From: Hemileia vastatrix
Lineage: Eukaryota; Basidiomycota; Pucciniomycetes; Pucciniales; Zaghouaniaceae
Assembly: GCA_030280995.1 (NCBI GenBank)
Contig: JASXTE010000001.1
Coordinates: 13,177,001 to 13,241,000 of the forward strand
Direction of reading: 5' to 3'
Length of the DNA: 64,000 nt
The first letter of the stretch is position 1. Every line of letters starts with the position of its first letter. Positions 54,473 to 64,000 of the stretch are shown one piece after another. The translations under genes were made by a program, and so were the position numbers. Under the pieces are notes generated by a model. It searched no databases and was not told the origin of the DNA. It worked only from the letters and a program-made list of their open reading frames with translations.

Positions 54473-57103
54473 CCACAGCTAAGCCAGTCTGGAAAGCTAC
54501 AGATTTTTAAAATAATTTTATACTTTAATTCATGCAAAAATTAACGAATCCCAATTTAAATTGAAAGAAAAGTGATCCAAAATTTTTAAATAATTTTTCA
54601 TAATTGTTAATATATGGTGAAATTATAAGGCACTATAGTAAGTCAATCAAGAAAAATATTTTGGAAATTAATATCTTCCATTAAATTTCCCCAGTAAAAA
54701 TTTGAAACAAAAATTGAATTCTAATTATTCAAAAATATTTTATTAACCATTATTAATACTTAAAATATCTGGAAAATGTAAAACACTTATAAAATGAAGG
54801 AAATAATACTTTTGTGATAAAATTAAGCTCTAATATAAATATCTATTTTGTTTTCTATTCAATAAATAAAAAAGATATATATGTAATAGTATTTTTTACA
54901 ATATATTTACCCTATATCTTCAAAATATGAAAAAAGAAAGACATATAATAAAATTCTTTTAGACTGAATAGTATAAAAATGGATAGTTTAATTTCTAATT
55001 GGTTTTTTGAGTTGATTTAATTCCTATTTCCATGCTATATAACATATTTCCCATGTTTTATTATTATTTTATTTTGTATAAAACTATTACTTACCTCTCC
55101 ATTCCTACCTACCTTCTGTCTTACATATAAAATTATCTTCAATATTATTCCCCTGTTTAAAATTTAAATTTCTTTTCTCTCAACAAAATTATTTCCATTA
55201 TTTTTAACCCTTTCTTCTTCTATCAAACTCTGACTCTTTAAAAGCATCCTTACCCCTTTCCACTTCTTCCCATCCCTATTTATTACTTCCCCAGACCTTT
55301 ATACCTGTTATAGCTCATATAAATCAAGAGTATTTTTTGAGAAGGAAAGGAAAGGGGATTGAGTAGAGAGTAAGTGTAGCAAATGGTAAAGGGTGATTAT
55401 AAAAAGTGGAGATATGGGTTGAAAAAAGGGGTATAGAGGGAAGTAAAATGGGTTTTAAGAGGCCATAAATATAATTGAGGATAGAAAAAGGGATCAGAAT
55501 GGGTTTGATTTTTAATTTAAGTGTATTGGAAGGAGTGGGGAGAAATTTTATGGGACAAGAAACAGGTTAAGATTTGTAGGATAGGGAGTGAAATAAAAAG
55601 GAGGAAAGAAAATTAAAAGGTGAAAGGAAGATAGAAAAACATTTTTTGAGAAAATATGATCACATATAAAGGTGCTAGTAAGAGTGAGAAAATTAGAAAA
55701 TTGGTTGAGAAAAACTGAAATAAGAGTCTTTAAAAATAAGAGGGTGGATGCTATTGTATTACCAAACATCAGAATTCACCTAAATCTTATAATTCTTACT
55801 ACAGAAGTAGCTTTATTTAAATCATATGAATACTGAGCTATGGCCTTAAATTCTTCACACTTTCATACTAAAGTGGAAACCTCCATTTTAAATTTAAATG
55901 AACTTAAATTCTAGTATAAGGCTTTGTATAGATCTTCCATAATTAATAATACATAAGTTTTTATTACTTATATTAATAATGAAATTGAAAAATCAAAAGT
56001 AATGAAATATTGAAATTAATCAATAGATAGTAATAAATTCCTTCTTTCCAAAAATTTCATTTTATGAGGATTATAATTATACATATCTTTGAAAAATAAG
56101 TCAAATTTTATTATTTATAAAATATTTTGAGAAAAAAAAACCAAAAATGAACCTTAAAAATCTCAAAGATATTTAGTAACAATTAGAAGAAGGCATTCAC
56201 ATTAATTAATATCTATAATTAAATATTATTCCACATATTTAACCATGAGTTTTGCAATGAATTTATTGAATTTTAACTCCCTATAGTGTGCTGATTTTCA
56301 GTTACAGATGTTTTTCCTAATCTCCATACAATGCCACTTGAAATTTCATATAAGAACTTTTTACAAGTTTTAAATTAGAGCGTCAACTTTTAACTTTCAT
56401 ATAACCATCTACAATAAATCAATTCAATCTATTTTCAATAAATTTAAATACATTTTTAAATATATTGTTTTAATGTTCATCCTCCTATTTCCTAAGTAAA
56501 ATTATTTTTTTTCAAAAAAATTTAGTTAATAGAATAATATCTTTATAAATTTTTTAATATGTTATCACAAGGTTAATCTCAGTCTTGATGGATCTCTGAT
56601 TAAACTCCCAATGAAAATCTCATCCTGAGCAGTCTTCAAATTAACTTAAACAATAAGTATATTTAATTTCTTTCAATTTTTTTAAAAAGTTTTAACAATG
56701 AATAAACTTGTATATGGTGTAAATGATAAGTTTTAAATTTAAGTACATAGGTGTCTGGGAATGAATGGGCCTATTAAACTAATTTGTATATAGTTTTTTT
56801 TAATGCAAGCTATATGAGCCCTATACATGAATAAGTATTCTATTTGCCCCTATATATATTGATAAACAGCTTATCAGGCTTCAAGGTCTGTCTGTTGTTT
56901 ATATTCTAATGCTTTGGTATAACTATATTCTTTCAACTACATTGAAAAATCCTAGCTCATGAAAAAATTTAATTTCTTTAATAATTTTTCTCAATGAGAT
57001 ATATATTTTCTTTAATCTTTATGATGCCTTTTAAAAAAATATTTACTTTTCTTCATTTTATTTGATTTTATCTGATTTTGCTATATTTTTTTCATCATAC
57101 AAT
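54473..57103. other. Gene-free AT-rich region with a foldback
   Basis: No supported gene. Between about 55190 and 55640 a pyrimidine-rich part (CTTACCCCTTTCCACTTCTTCC type) is followed by a purine-rich part (GGAAAGGAAAGGGGATTGAG and AAAGGAGGAAAG types), like the structure at 59740-60460. Confidence 0.5.
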
Positions 57104-57310
57104 CACCACACAATATTTGGGGGGGACTTGCTAGCAAGTTGTCAACATGAAGTCAGATTTATGTAAGATGTAACTCTGATAGAACTCATGCTTAAATCTA
57201 CTTTAACATCAGCTTGAATATTTCTTTAATGAGGGATGAATCCATACTGAACCAATTTTGAAATTTAAATGAACTCTGATTAAAAATCAAAATAAGGAGA
57301 GTTTAAGAAT
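57104..57310. mobile_element. Degenerate CACTA-like MITE, one end
   Basis: Starts CACCACACAATATTTGGGG with GGACTTGCTAGCAAGTTG and then diverged internal sequence (repeated AACTCTGAT-like words). The other end is not recognisable. Confidence 0.6.
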
Positions 57311-57816
57311 CTTCTCAATATATATTTCTTTCTAATGAAATATATTTTTATCTTGTTTTTCAATTCTATTTTATCAATAAAATGATAGAAAAACAAATTA
57401 TTAATTCCAAAGGTATCATCTTTAAATTGATTTATTAATTTAAGAAACTCTTTTGTAAAACATATGAAAGCCAATTGGTGCCTTTTAAAGTTAAAAAAAA
57501 AATGCTCATTGATAATTCAAAACAGTAATATTTGAATATAACCCATATAAACTCAAGTTCTATTGTATTTCATATATGAATTTTTATATTGAAAAATATT
57601 ATCTGTTGAGTTTAAATGAATTATATGAGAAGCACATTAAAAAATCAGGATTATTAAATTTTGAGATCAATAACTAAGTAAAAAACACATAAATCCAAAA
57701 GAAAAAAAAAACTGAGTTATGTTTTATTGTTTAATTTTTACTCAATGAAGCACTTTCATATTTTATTTTTATTTATAAATAATAAATGAGAAATAATGAA
57801 TTTTGTATCTTAAAAT

Positions 57817-58077
57817 CACCACACAATATGGGGGGCGGACTTGCTAGCAAGTCCGCAACCTTGGACCCAAACTCACCATAGATTGAACACACATTGAGCT
57901 ATTGATAAAGGAGCCATACAATCAGGAATGAACACCACTCAGAAGAACAGTTTTAGGTGGGTGTTCAAGTAGAGTTCAGTATGGGTTCAATATGAGTTCA
58001 GTCTGAGTTCCATCTGAGTTCCATCTGAGTTCAGGTTGAGGACTTGCTAGCAAGTCCACCCCCTATATTGCGTAGTG
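57817..58077. mobile_element. CACTA-like MITE, complete copy (261 bp)
   Basis: CACCACACAATATGGGGGGC at one end, TATTGCGTAGTG at the other, AAT duplicated on both sides (57814-57816, 58078-58080). Perfect palindrome GGACTTGCTAGCAAGTCC near each end and short internal repeats of GAGTTCCATCT. Opposite orientation to the copy at 36449. Confidence 0.93.
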
Positions 58078-58676
58078 AATAATTTTAATTCTTCAAGTGG
58101 TATACTCCAATCATATTGTTGCACCTTTTAAATGTAGAAAAACTATTGATATTTCAAGGAAAAATATTTTCGCCTTCTTATAGCTATAGTTATTCACAAA
58201 CTACTAAATAAACACATAATATATCTTTATTAAATAGAATGAAATTCTAAAGCTCTAAATAATTTATGTATTTTTTCCATTGAGATTCTGTAAGATTACT
58301 TTAGGCAGTAAATTTATATCATTAAAAAAAAAAATGAATCAATAGTCAGCAAATGTTTATTTTGAAAAAAATTAAAATTAAAAAGAATCTAAATTTTTAA
58401 ATGTAAATTATAATAAACCAATAGATATTGATTAAAAACTTAATTTGAAATTCTATTTTTTTTGGAATAACATTTTTTGCAATAAAATTTTTTTCTGTAG
58501 CCCACACAAAAAATTGTACAAAGTATTTTCAATAGAACATATGGGATTCAAGTTTGAATTTAATGTTTTATTGTTGATCAGTAACTGTTCTAAATAATTA
58601 ATAAGAGAACCCTTTAATGTTTATACCAGTTTTTCTATAGAAAAATTTAATATAAATTTTTTTTTAATATACAAAT

Positions 58677-58937
58677 CACCACACAATATGGGGGGCGGAC
58701 TTGCTAGCAAGTCCGCAACCTTGGACCCAAACTCACCATAGATTGAACACACATTGAGCTATTGATAAAGGAACCATACAATCAGGGATGAACACCACTC
58801 AGCAGAACAGTTTTAGGTGGGTGTTCAAGTAGAGTTCAGTATGGGTTCAGTCTGAGTTCAGTCTGAGTTCCATCTGAGTTCCATCTGAGTTCAGGTTGAG
58901 GACTTGCTAGCAAGTCCACCCCCTATATTGCGTAGTG
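58677..58937. mobile_element. CACTA-like MITE, complete copy (261 bp)
   Basis: Nearly identical to 57817-58077, same orientation, AAT duplication at 58674-58676 and 58938-58940. Near identity of three copies indicates recent activity driven by a transposase elsewhere. Confidence 0.93.
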
Positions 58938-59690
58938 AATGATTTATATTTTTAGCTCTTCTCATAGAAAATGTATATATTAGAAGACTTATATTGTAAT
59001 TAAAATAAATTTAAGAAAATATTTTAAGTTAATATATGTAATATTTTAATATTTTTATTTGAATTTTACATCAATTACAAAGTTGAAGGTGCACATGCTT
59101 GTTCTTTGGGACAATGTATTCCACAAAGGTAACACACAGCTTGAAATTTAAATGTAAATTTCACATAAAACAACATGGTTACAAGATTTTTTTGATGCTT
59201 AATAGTAATAAAATACTCAAATTATTAAGTAATTAAAAAAATTTTTTTTCAAAAAGGAAATCTATAAAATAAACTATATTTGATATTCTTTAGACAAAAA
59301 CAGACTATATCAGTGGTTTAGATTTAAAGATTGGTTTTTTTTCTCAAAATTATTTCTAGAATTTACCAATATTACTTATTTTATCATCATAGACATAATG
59401 TGTAAACAAATTCAATGAAATGATTTTTTATAAATGTTTGGTATTTTTTCACTCCTAATTTTTATATTTTAATGATTATAATTAAAAATCTAGTATATAT
59501 AGAAATTAAATATTACAGATGTACTATAAATGAAAAAAGATGTATAAAAGGCCATAATCCAGAATATACCATCATTGTATGTTTCAAAGTGAAAATATAT
59601 TTCTATTCTCACAAGGTGAGCAGTTTATATCTGTAAATTAGCCCTCACACTCTCTAACTACAGCTATGTCTTTAATCAATAAGTTAGTTG
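58938..59690. other. AT-rich spacer
   Basis: No gene, repeat family or motif recognised. Confidence 0.5.
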
Positions 59691-59699
59691 ATAGGTGAA

Positions 59700-60407
59700 C
59701 CCTGATGTTTTGCCAAACATCAGAGTAAAAAATCAGTTTTTCTCTACCTTTTTTACCTCCCTCACCACCCCTGCCTACAATCATTACTTCCCTGCACTTG
59801 GAGACTCTTTTTCTCCTTATAAATCTCTTCTCTAACCATCATTATGCCCTTTTCTTCTTACACCACCCCTTTCCACTCTTTTTGCATCATCTGCACCCTT
59901 CCCCAGCCCTTTAAAAACCATTTGATACCCTCCTTACCCCTCACTATCCATTTGGATACCCCCCCCAACCTCTCAATTCATCTCTTTCTACACTCTCCTC
60001 TCCTTCCTAACCCTTTAGCTACCCTCCTTACCCCTCCTAAAACTTTTGCTTCACTCTCCACCCCTCACCACCCCACACCACTTAACCCCTTCCCATCCCA
60101 CCCATCTTTCTTTGATTTCCATCCTTCCCTCATGTTATGAGCTACCCACCCTTTTTGATTTCTATGGAGTAAAAGGGGTAGAGAGTGGTGGGGAAGTGAG
60201 CAAAAGGGATGTAGAGCAGTGAAGAGGGAAAAAGAATGGTGTGGAGGGGAAAAAAAGGATGGGAATGGGAATGGGAGATGAAATTGATGTTAATTCCAGA
60301 GGGTAATCTGAGAAAGGATACGTTTTGGATTCATAAGAGGGGAGAGGATAGTAGCAGAGAAGAAAGGACTTTTCTTAAGAAAAGTGATTTTATAGAAGGA
60401 CAGAAGA
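59700..60407. repeat. Pyrimidine/purine foldback, interrupted by a solo LTR
   Basis: From about 59740 to 60130 the plus strand is strongly C/T-rich, and from about 60165 to 60400 strongly G/A-rich, with words such as CTTCCCTGCACTT and GGGGAAGTGAG roughly complementary. Its sequence CCAAACATCAGA also occurs beside the related foldback near 55763. The solo LTR lies in the purine arm. Confidence 0.6.
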
Positions 60408-61683
60408 TGTCGGCCAGTTGTCTAGAAGAGGAAGAAGAAGAGAGGGAAAAATAGGAGGAATATAATAAAAGATAAAGAAATAAAAAATTAATAATAAAAA
60501 GATTATTATTCTGAGATAGAGAGAGGCAACAAGTTTCCTTGGGATTTGACACAATGGTGAGGCTTATTAAATTATAAGATATTTATTTAAAGTAAGTATT
60601 ACTTTCTCTGCGCAGCCAACACTATTATTACTATTAGACTTAATGCAACCTGTAGTTATTTATATAAAATTTAAATTAGAATTGTAATACTAATAAAAAT
60701 AATAATAAACGTATTATATTAAAAAAATATATTAAAGTTTGATTGTATAGTAAATGATGCCATTAAAGGGGATTACCCAAGGCCCTTTTATAGACCAAGG
60801 GACCCCTGAAGCGCCACAAATCAATAAATACAAAATAGAAATAAGCTAAAACAAAAAGATTACAGAGTAGAAATGAAACATGACTATTAAGAGAAAAATA
60901 TGAAACAATTGACTAAAACCCATGAGTAATTAACCATTTTCCCACCATAACTTCCCAAAACACTTAATTAAAATAATTATTAACCAAGTAAGTCTGAAAC
61001 ATGAGAACAATGAGTAAAATAATCAAAAACAGACATTATAGTGACATGTAAAGGTTTTAAGTAAAACAAATAAAATTATTTTCATGCCAAAAATTCATAT
61101 AATAAATTCAATCCAGTTTAAAGCAATTTTAATTAGTTGTTTTAACTATGTAATTAATTCAATAATTAGTTTAAATGAAACATATAATTAATTTAGTGAT
61201 ATTTGTAATTTAAAGTGGGGATTTTAATACTATGTTATTAAATAAATATTATAATTTATTTAATAATTTTTCCTGACACAATTAAGGGTAAAAAGAAGCG
61301 TCCAATATTCTTGTTTAATAATATATGAAGTTTTATTTAATATATAAAATTAATTAATTAACTTAATTACATTATAAGTCAATTTTACATATATAATTAT
61401 AATATATGTTTTGTAATTAATTAATTATTAATTTATAATTATTAAATACATAAAAATGAGCCATTATTTGTAGAATATAAAATATATTATGCTTAATTTA
61501 AATGTATAAAAATTTATATAACAATAAAATTAATATAACACTTATTTTTAATAAGATACTTATATAATTTTATTATGCAATAAAATATTAATTTATATAC
61601 ATAAAATACAATTCTTACGCCCTCTTTCAGGTCCAATAAATTAACATATAATTTACTGGGCTCCTGGTATAGCCTGGCTGACA
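60408..61683 (-). mobile_element. Solo LTR of a chromovirus-like element, flanked by GAAGA
   Basis: 1276 bp with inverted ends TGTCGGCC and GGCTGACA, duplicated GAAGA at 60403-60407 and 61684-61688. On the minus strand it begins TGTCAGCCAGGCTA, like the E2 LTR (TGTCAGCCAGGCTAC). No internal genes; presumably left after recombination between two LTRs. Confidence 0.85.
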
Positions 61684-61688
61684 GAAGA

Positions 61689-62217
61689 TATATGTTCAAG
61701 GGATTAGAAAGAATAATTAGGTGAAATTAAAAAATTCATTAGATTTCTAATGAACCATTAATTTTCAATGTGCTCTTATATTCAGAAAATTTCTCCCCTT
61801 CATAGTTAAATATTCTGAAGATGGATGAAATTCAATTTTCAAGAGTAATAGTACCGGTGTATTTCTTATACTTACTGGTAAAAAAACTATCTATACTTTA
61901 TTTAAAAATTATATGTTTAGCCATATTATTCTTTTATTCATTTTTTGAATTCTTTTACCTTCTACAGATACTTTGAAGGGTAATGATATTTGCTGCTATG
62001 TAATCTTACAAAAAGATCAAACAATATATTTTTTAAATTTTCACTAAAATAAAGTGATGATTAATATCAATGCACTATATAGTATTTCTTGAATAATTTC
62101 TTATTATATTTAATAATTTAAATATATAGTTGAGCTTAAAAATTTGAATGCTTATGTAAAATGAAGTTTGATTAAATCTACAATGAGGATTATTTTGTTT
62201 TGAAAGAGTGAAAAAAG
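61689..62217. other. AT-rich spacer
   Basis: No gene or recognised repeat. Confidence 0.5.
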
Positions 62218-62493
62218 CACCAAAGTATTTTTGACATTATGTGTTTATCAGCATGGTTTAGTTATGGGGTGCACTAATTTCAACCTTACATCAAAAAACC
62301 ATATTTTTCTGATTTCAAAAAATGATTTTCTTTGCTTCAATAAAAATTCAACTATGATTCAGCATGAGTTCAACGAAATTTCACCCTTGTTTCTTGGATG
62401 GTTCATGGGAAGCTCAATTTATATTCATTTGGTGATAAATTAGGGTTCAAGGTTTCAGACTTGCTAGAAAGTCTACCCCCATATTGCATGGTG
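62218..62493. mobile_element. Degenerate CACTA-like MITE (start approximate)
   Basis: It ends GACTTGCTAGAAAGTC then CCCCCATATTGCATGGTG, matching the right end of the complete copies. Internal words such as CAGCATGAGTTCAAC resemble theirs. The left end at CACCAAAG is a guess. Confidence 0.5.
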
Positions 62494-62678
62494 TATATAA
62501 TACTCACCAGAAAAAAACATGGGCACCTGATGGAAAGTGAAAATACCTATCTTTGACTTAACTCAATTTAAGCTCAGCTATAGTTCTTCTGGAAAGACTG
62601 CGCACTTAACAATGAGCACACTAGCTCATGCAACATCAAATCAAATTTACTCTTAAGTGAAAACTGAATATAGGGATA

Positions 62679-62698
62679 GGCACCTGCTAGCAGGTGCC
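62679..62698. repeat. 20-bp perfect palindrome
   Basis: GGCACCTGCTAGCAGGTGCC. It shares the core TGCTAGCA with the MITE palindromes. A partial GGGCACCTG lies at about 62523, so 62504-62700 may be a second small element of similar design. Confidence 0.7.
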
Positions 62699-62889
62699 AA
62701 TTAATTTTTTGTTGTTAATTATATTATATTATATTACATTTCATTTCACTCACTATTTTTCTATATAATTTAATTTAATTTAATTTTGTTTTGTTTTATT
62801 TTAGTAAATTTTATTTTTATTATCTTATTTTATTTCAAAAGTTGATATTACATGTGCAAATAAAAGTCTTTGAATTCTCAAAATGAGCT

Positions 62890-63302
62890 GGTGAATTCTG
62901 ATGTAAACCTATAGATAAGAGTTCACAGCCAAATTTCATGCATGTGGTACTCTGATCTATGGCTGTAGATCAGAGTACCACATTTAATTTTGAGCATGTG
63001 ACCTCTGATCTACAGCTTTACATCAGAGTTCACCAACCATTTTTATGCATGTGTACTCTGATCTACAGCTGTACATCAGAGTACAACATGCATTTTTATG
63101 CATGTGTACCCTGATCTATGGCTATACATCAGAGTACCACATCCAATTTGATGCATGTGAGCTCTGATATATCTCTTTACATAAGAGTTCATCACCCATT
63201 TTTATGCATGTGGACTCTAATCTAGGGCCATACATCAGAGTATGACATTTAATTTTTTGCCTGTGAAATCTGATCTATGGTGGTACATCAGAGTTCACCA
63301 GC
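62890..63302. repeat. Tandem array of about seven palindromic units
   Basis: Units of about 60 bp contain a stem such as ACTCTGATCTA with its complement ATCAGAGT about 10 bases later, separated by TTTTTATGCATGTG-like spacers. Outer stem bases alternate between GTAC-type and TTCAC-type pairs in matched fashion. No coding potential. Confidence 0.8.
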
Positions 63303-64000
63303 CAGTTTTAGCCAACTTAATGCTTCTACATGGCTATACAACAGCATCCATAAAAACTAATTAAATAAATTAAATGACATTTAGACTTATTATAATGTAG
63401 CTGAATATAAAAAAGACATATAGATGAGTATAATAGCTAGAATTGAAAAAAGATAAATACAAATGGTATAAAATGAGATAAAACAAAATAAATCATCATT
63501 ATATATTTTGAAAAGGAATTTAATAAAGTGCAATAAAATAAAATAATATAATATAATATAATACATAACTAAATACAACTCAATATAATAAAATACAATA
63601 CAATACAATACAATTTGATTTAATTAAATTTGAATTAATGAATTAAATATAATGAGTGTATTAAAATAAAATAAATAAAATAAAATCAATTTAAAAAATT
63701 ACATAATATAACTTAAAATAAATTTATACTGAATTTTTTTTAATATTTTATTTGATATAAATTTTAATGTTTATATGCAAATTAAATTTTTGTATCATAT
63801 TCATTATTTCATGGCATATAAATATTCAATATGAATTTTAAATATGCATATTAAATATGAATATGCAATATTATTATGCATATTCATATTGAATATGAAT
63901 ATTAATATGAATATTCAATATAAAATTTTTATGCATTTTTTTGGATGAATACTCAAAATTATTTTAATTACATATATGAATTATCAATTTACATTTACAT
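63303..64000. other. Low-complexity AT-rich end of window
   Basis: Simple repeats (AATATAATAT, AATACAATAC) at about 63535-63615 and a palindromic ATATTCATATTGAATATGAA-type stretch at about 63820-63930. No gene. Confidence 0.6.

Noticed and set aside
59844..60140. 98-codon Pro/Leu/Ser-rich ORF
   Set aside because: It is a by-product of the pyrimidine-rich foldback arm, without domain or codon evidence.

Overview
The window is a nest of transposable elements in an AT-rich, low-GC eukaryotic genome. Short GT-AG introns (50-86 bp), basidiomycete-type Ty3/Gypsy elements, a PIF/Harbinger transposase, a TET/JBP-like dioxygenase relic and the near absence of host genes suggest a repeat-rich basidiomycete, most likely a rust fungus (Pucciniales). 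That placement is inference. I see no convincing host housekeeping gene, rRNA or tRNA.

Layout. (1) 1-11129, minus strand: an old Ty3/Gypsy element ('E1') truncated by the window start, with gag at 8129-10531, a nonsense-broken pol at 3945-8129, its PBS at 10581-10597 and 5' LTR sequence from 10602. (2) 11134-24500, plus strand: a young, nearly complete relative ('E4') with LTRs of 1147 and 1169 bp and a GCGC target duplication, inserted into older sequence. (3) 24505-27558: a PIF/Harbinger DNA transposon with a spliced, apparently intact transposase, flanked by inverted diverged LTR-like sequences. (4) 27559-35061: non-coding AT-rich DNA, a TET/JBP-like pseudogene, and a long-inverted-repeat element carrying a broken Myb/SANT-like gene. 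(5) 35062-43978, minus strand: chromovirus 'E2' (CCCAT duplication), inserted in a second copy of the Myb-like gene. (6) 44835-54467, minus strand: chromovirus 'E3' (CCTCC duplication), heavily mutated. (7) 54473-64000: gene-free DNA with CACTA-like MITEs, pyrimidine/purine foldbacks, a solo LTR (60408-61683, GAAGA duplication) and an array of palindromic units.

The most interesting system is in E1 and E4. Between pol and the 3' LTR each carries two paralogous spliced genes, antisense to gag-pol. Each gene has an N-terminal Zn(II)2Cys6-like cysteine cluster, a Ser/Pro-rich linker, one phase-1 intron and a C-terminal domain with a shared YFQ-x2-P motif. Around them, and in the pol 3' region, lie about 27 copies of a short stem-loop (4-bp stem, 6-nt loop, then TTAAACTG or ATAAACTG) whose stems vary with compensatory changes, plus further hairpins conserved between E1 and E4. 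Gag and Pol are separated by a -1 frame change at a conserved U UUU UUA/G heptamer. E2 has an analogous array (stem-loop followed by AACTG) in its leader, and E2 and E3 share a second reading frame overlapping the gag N-terminus.
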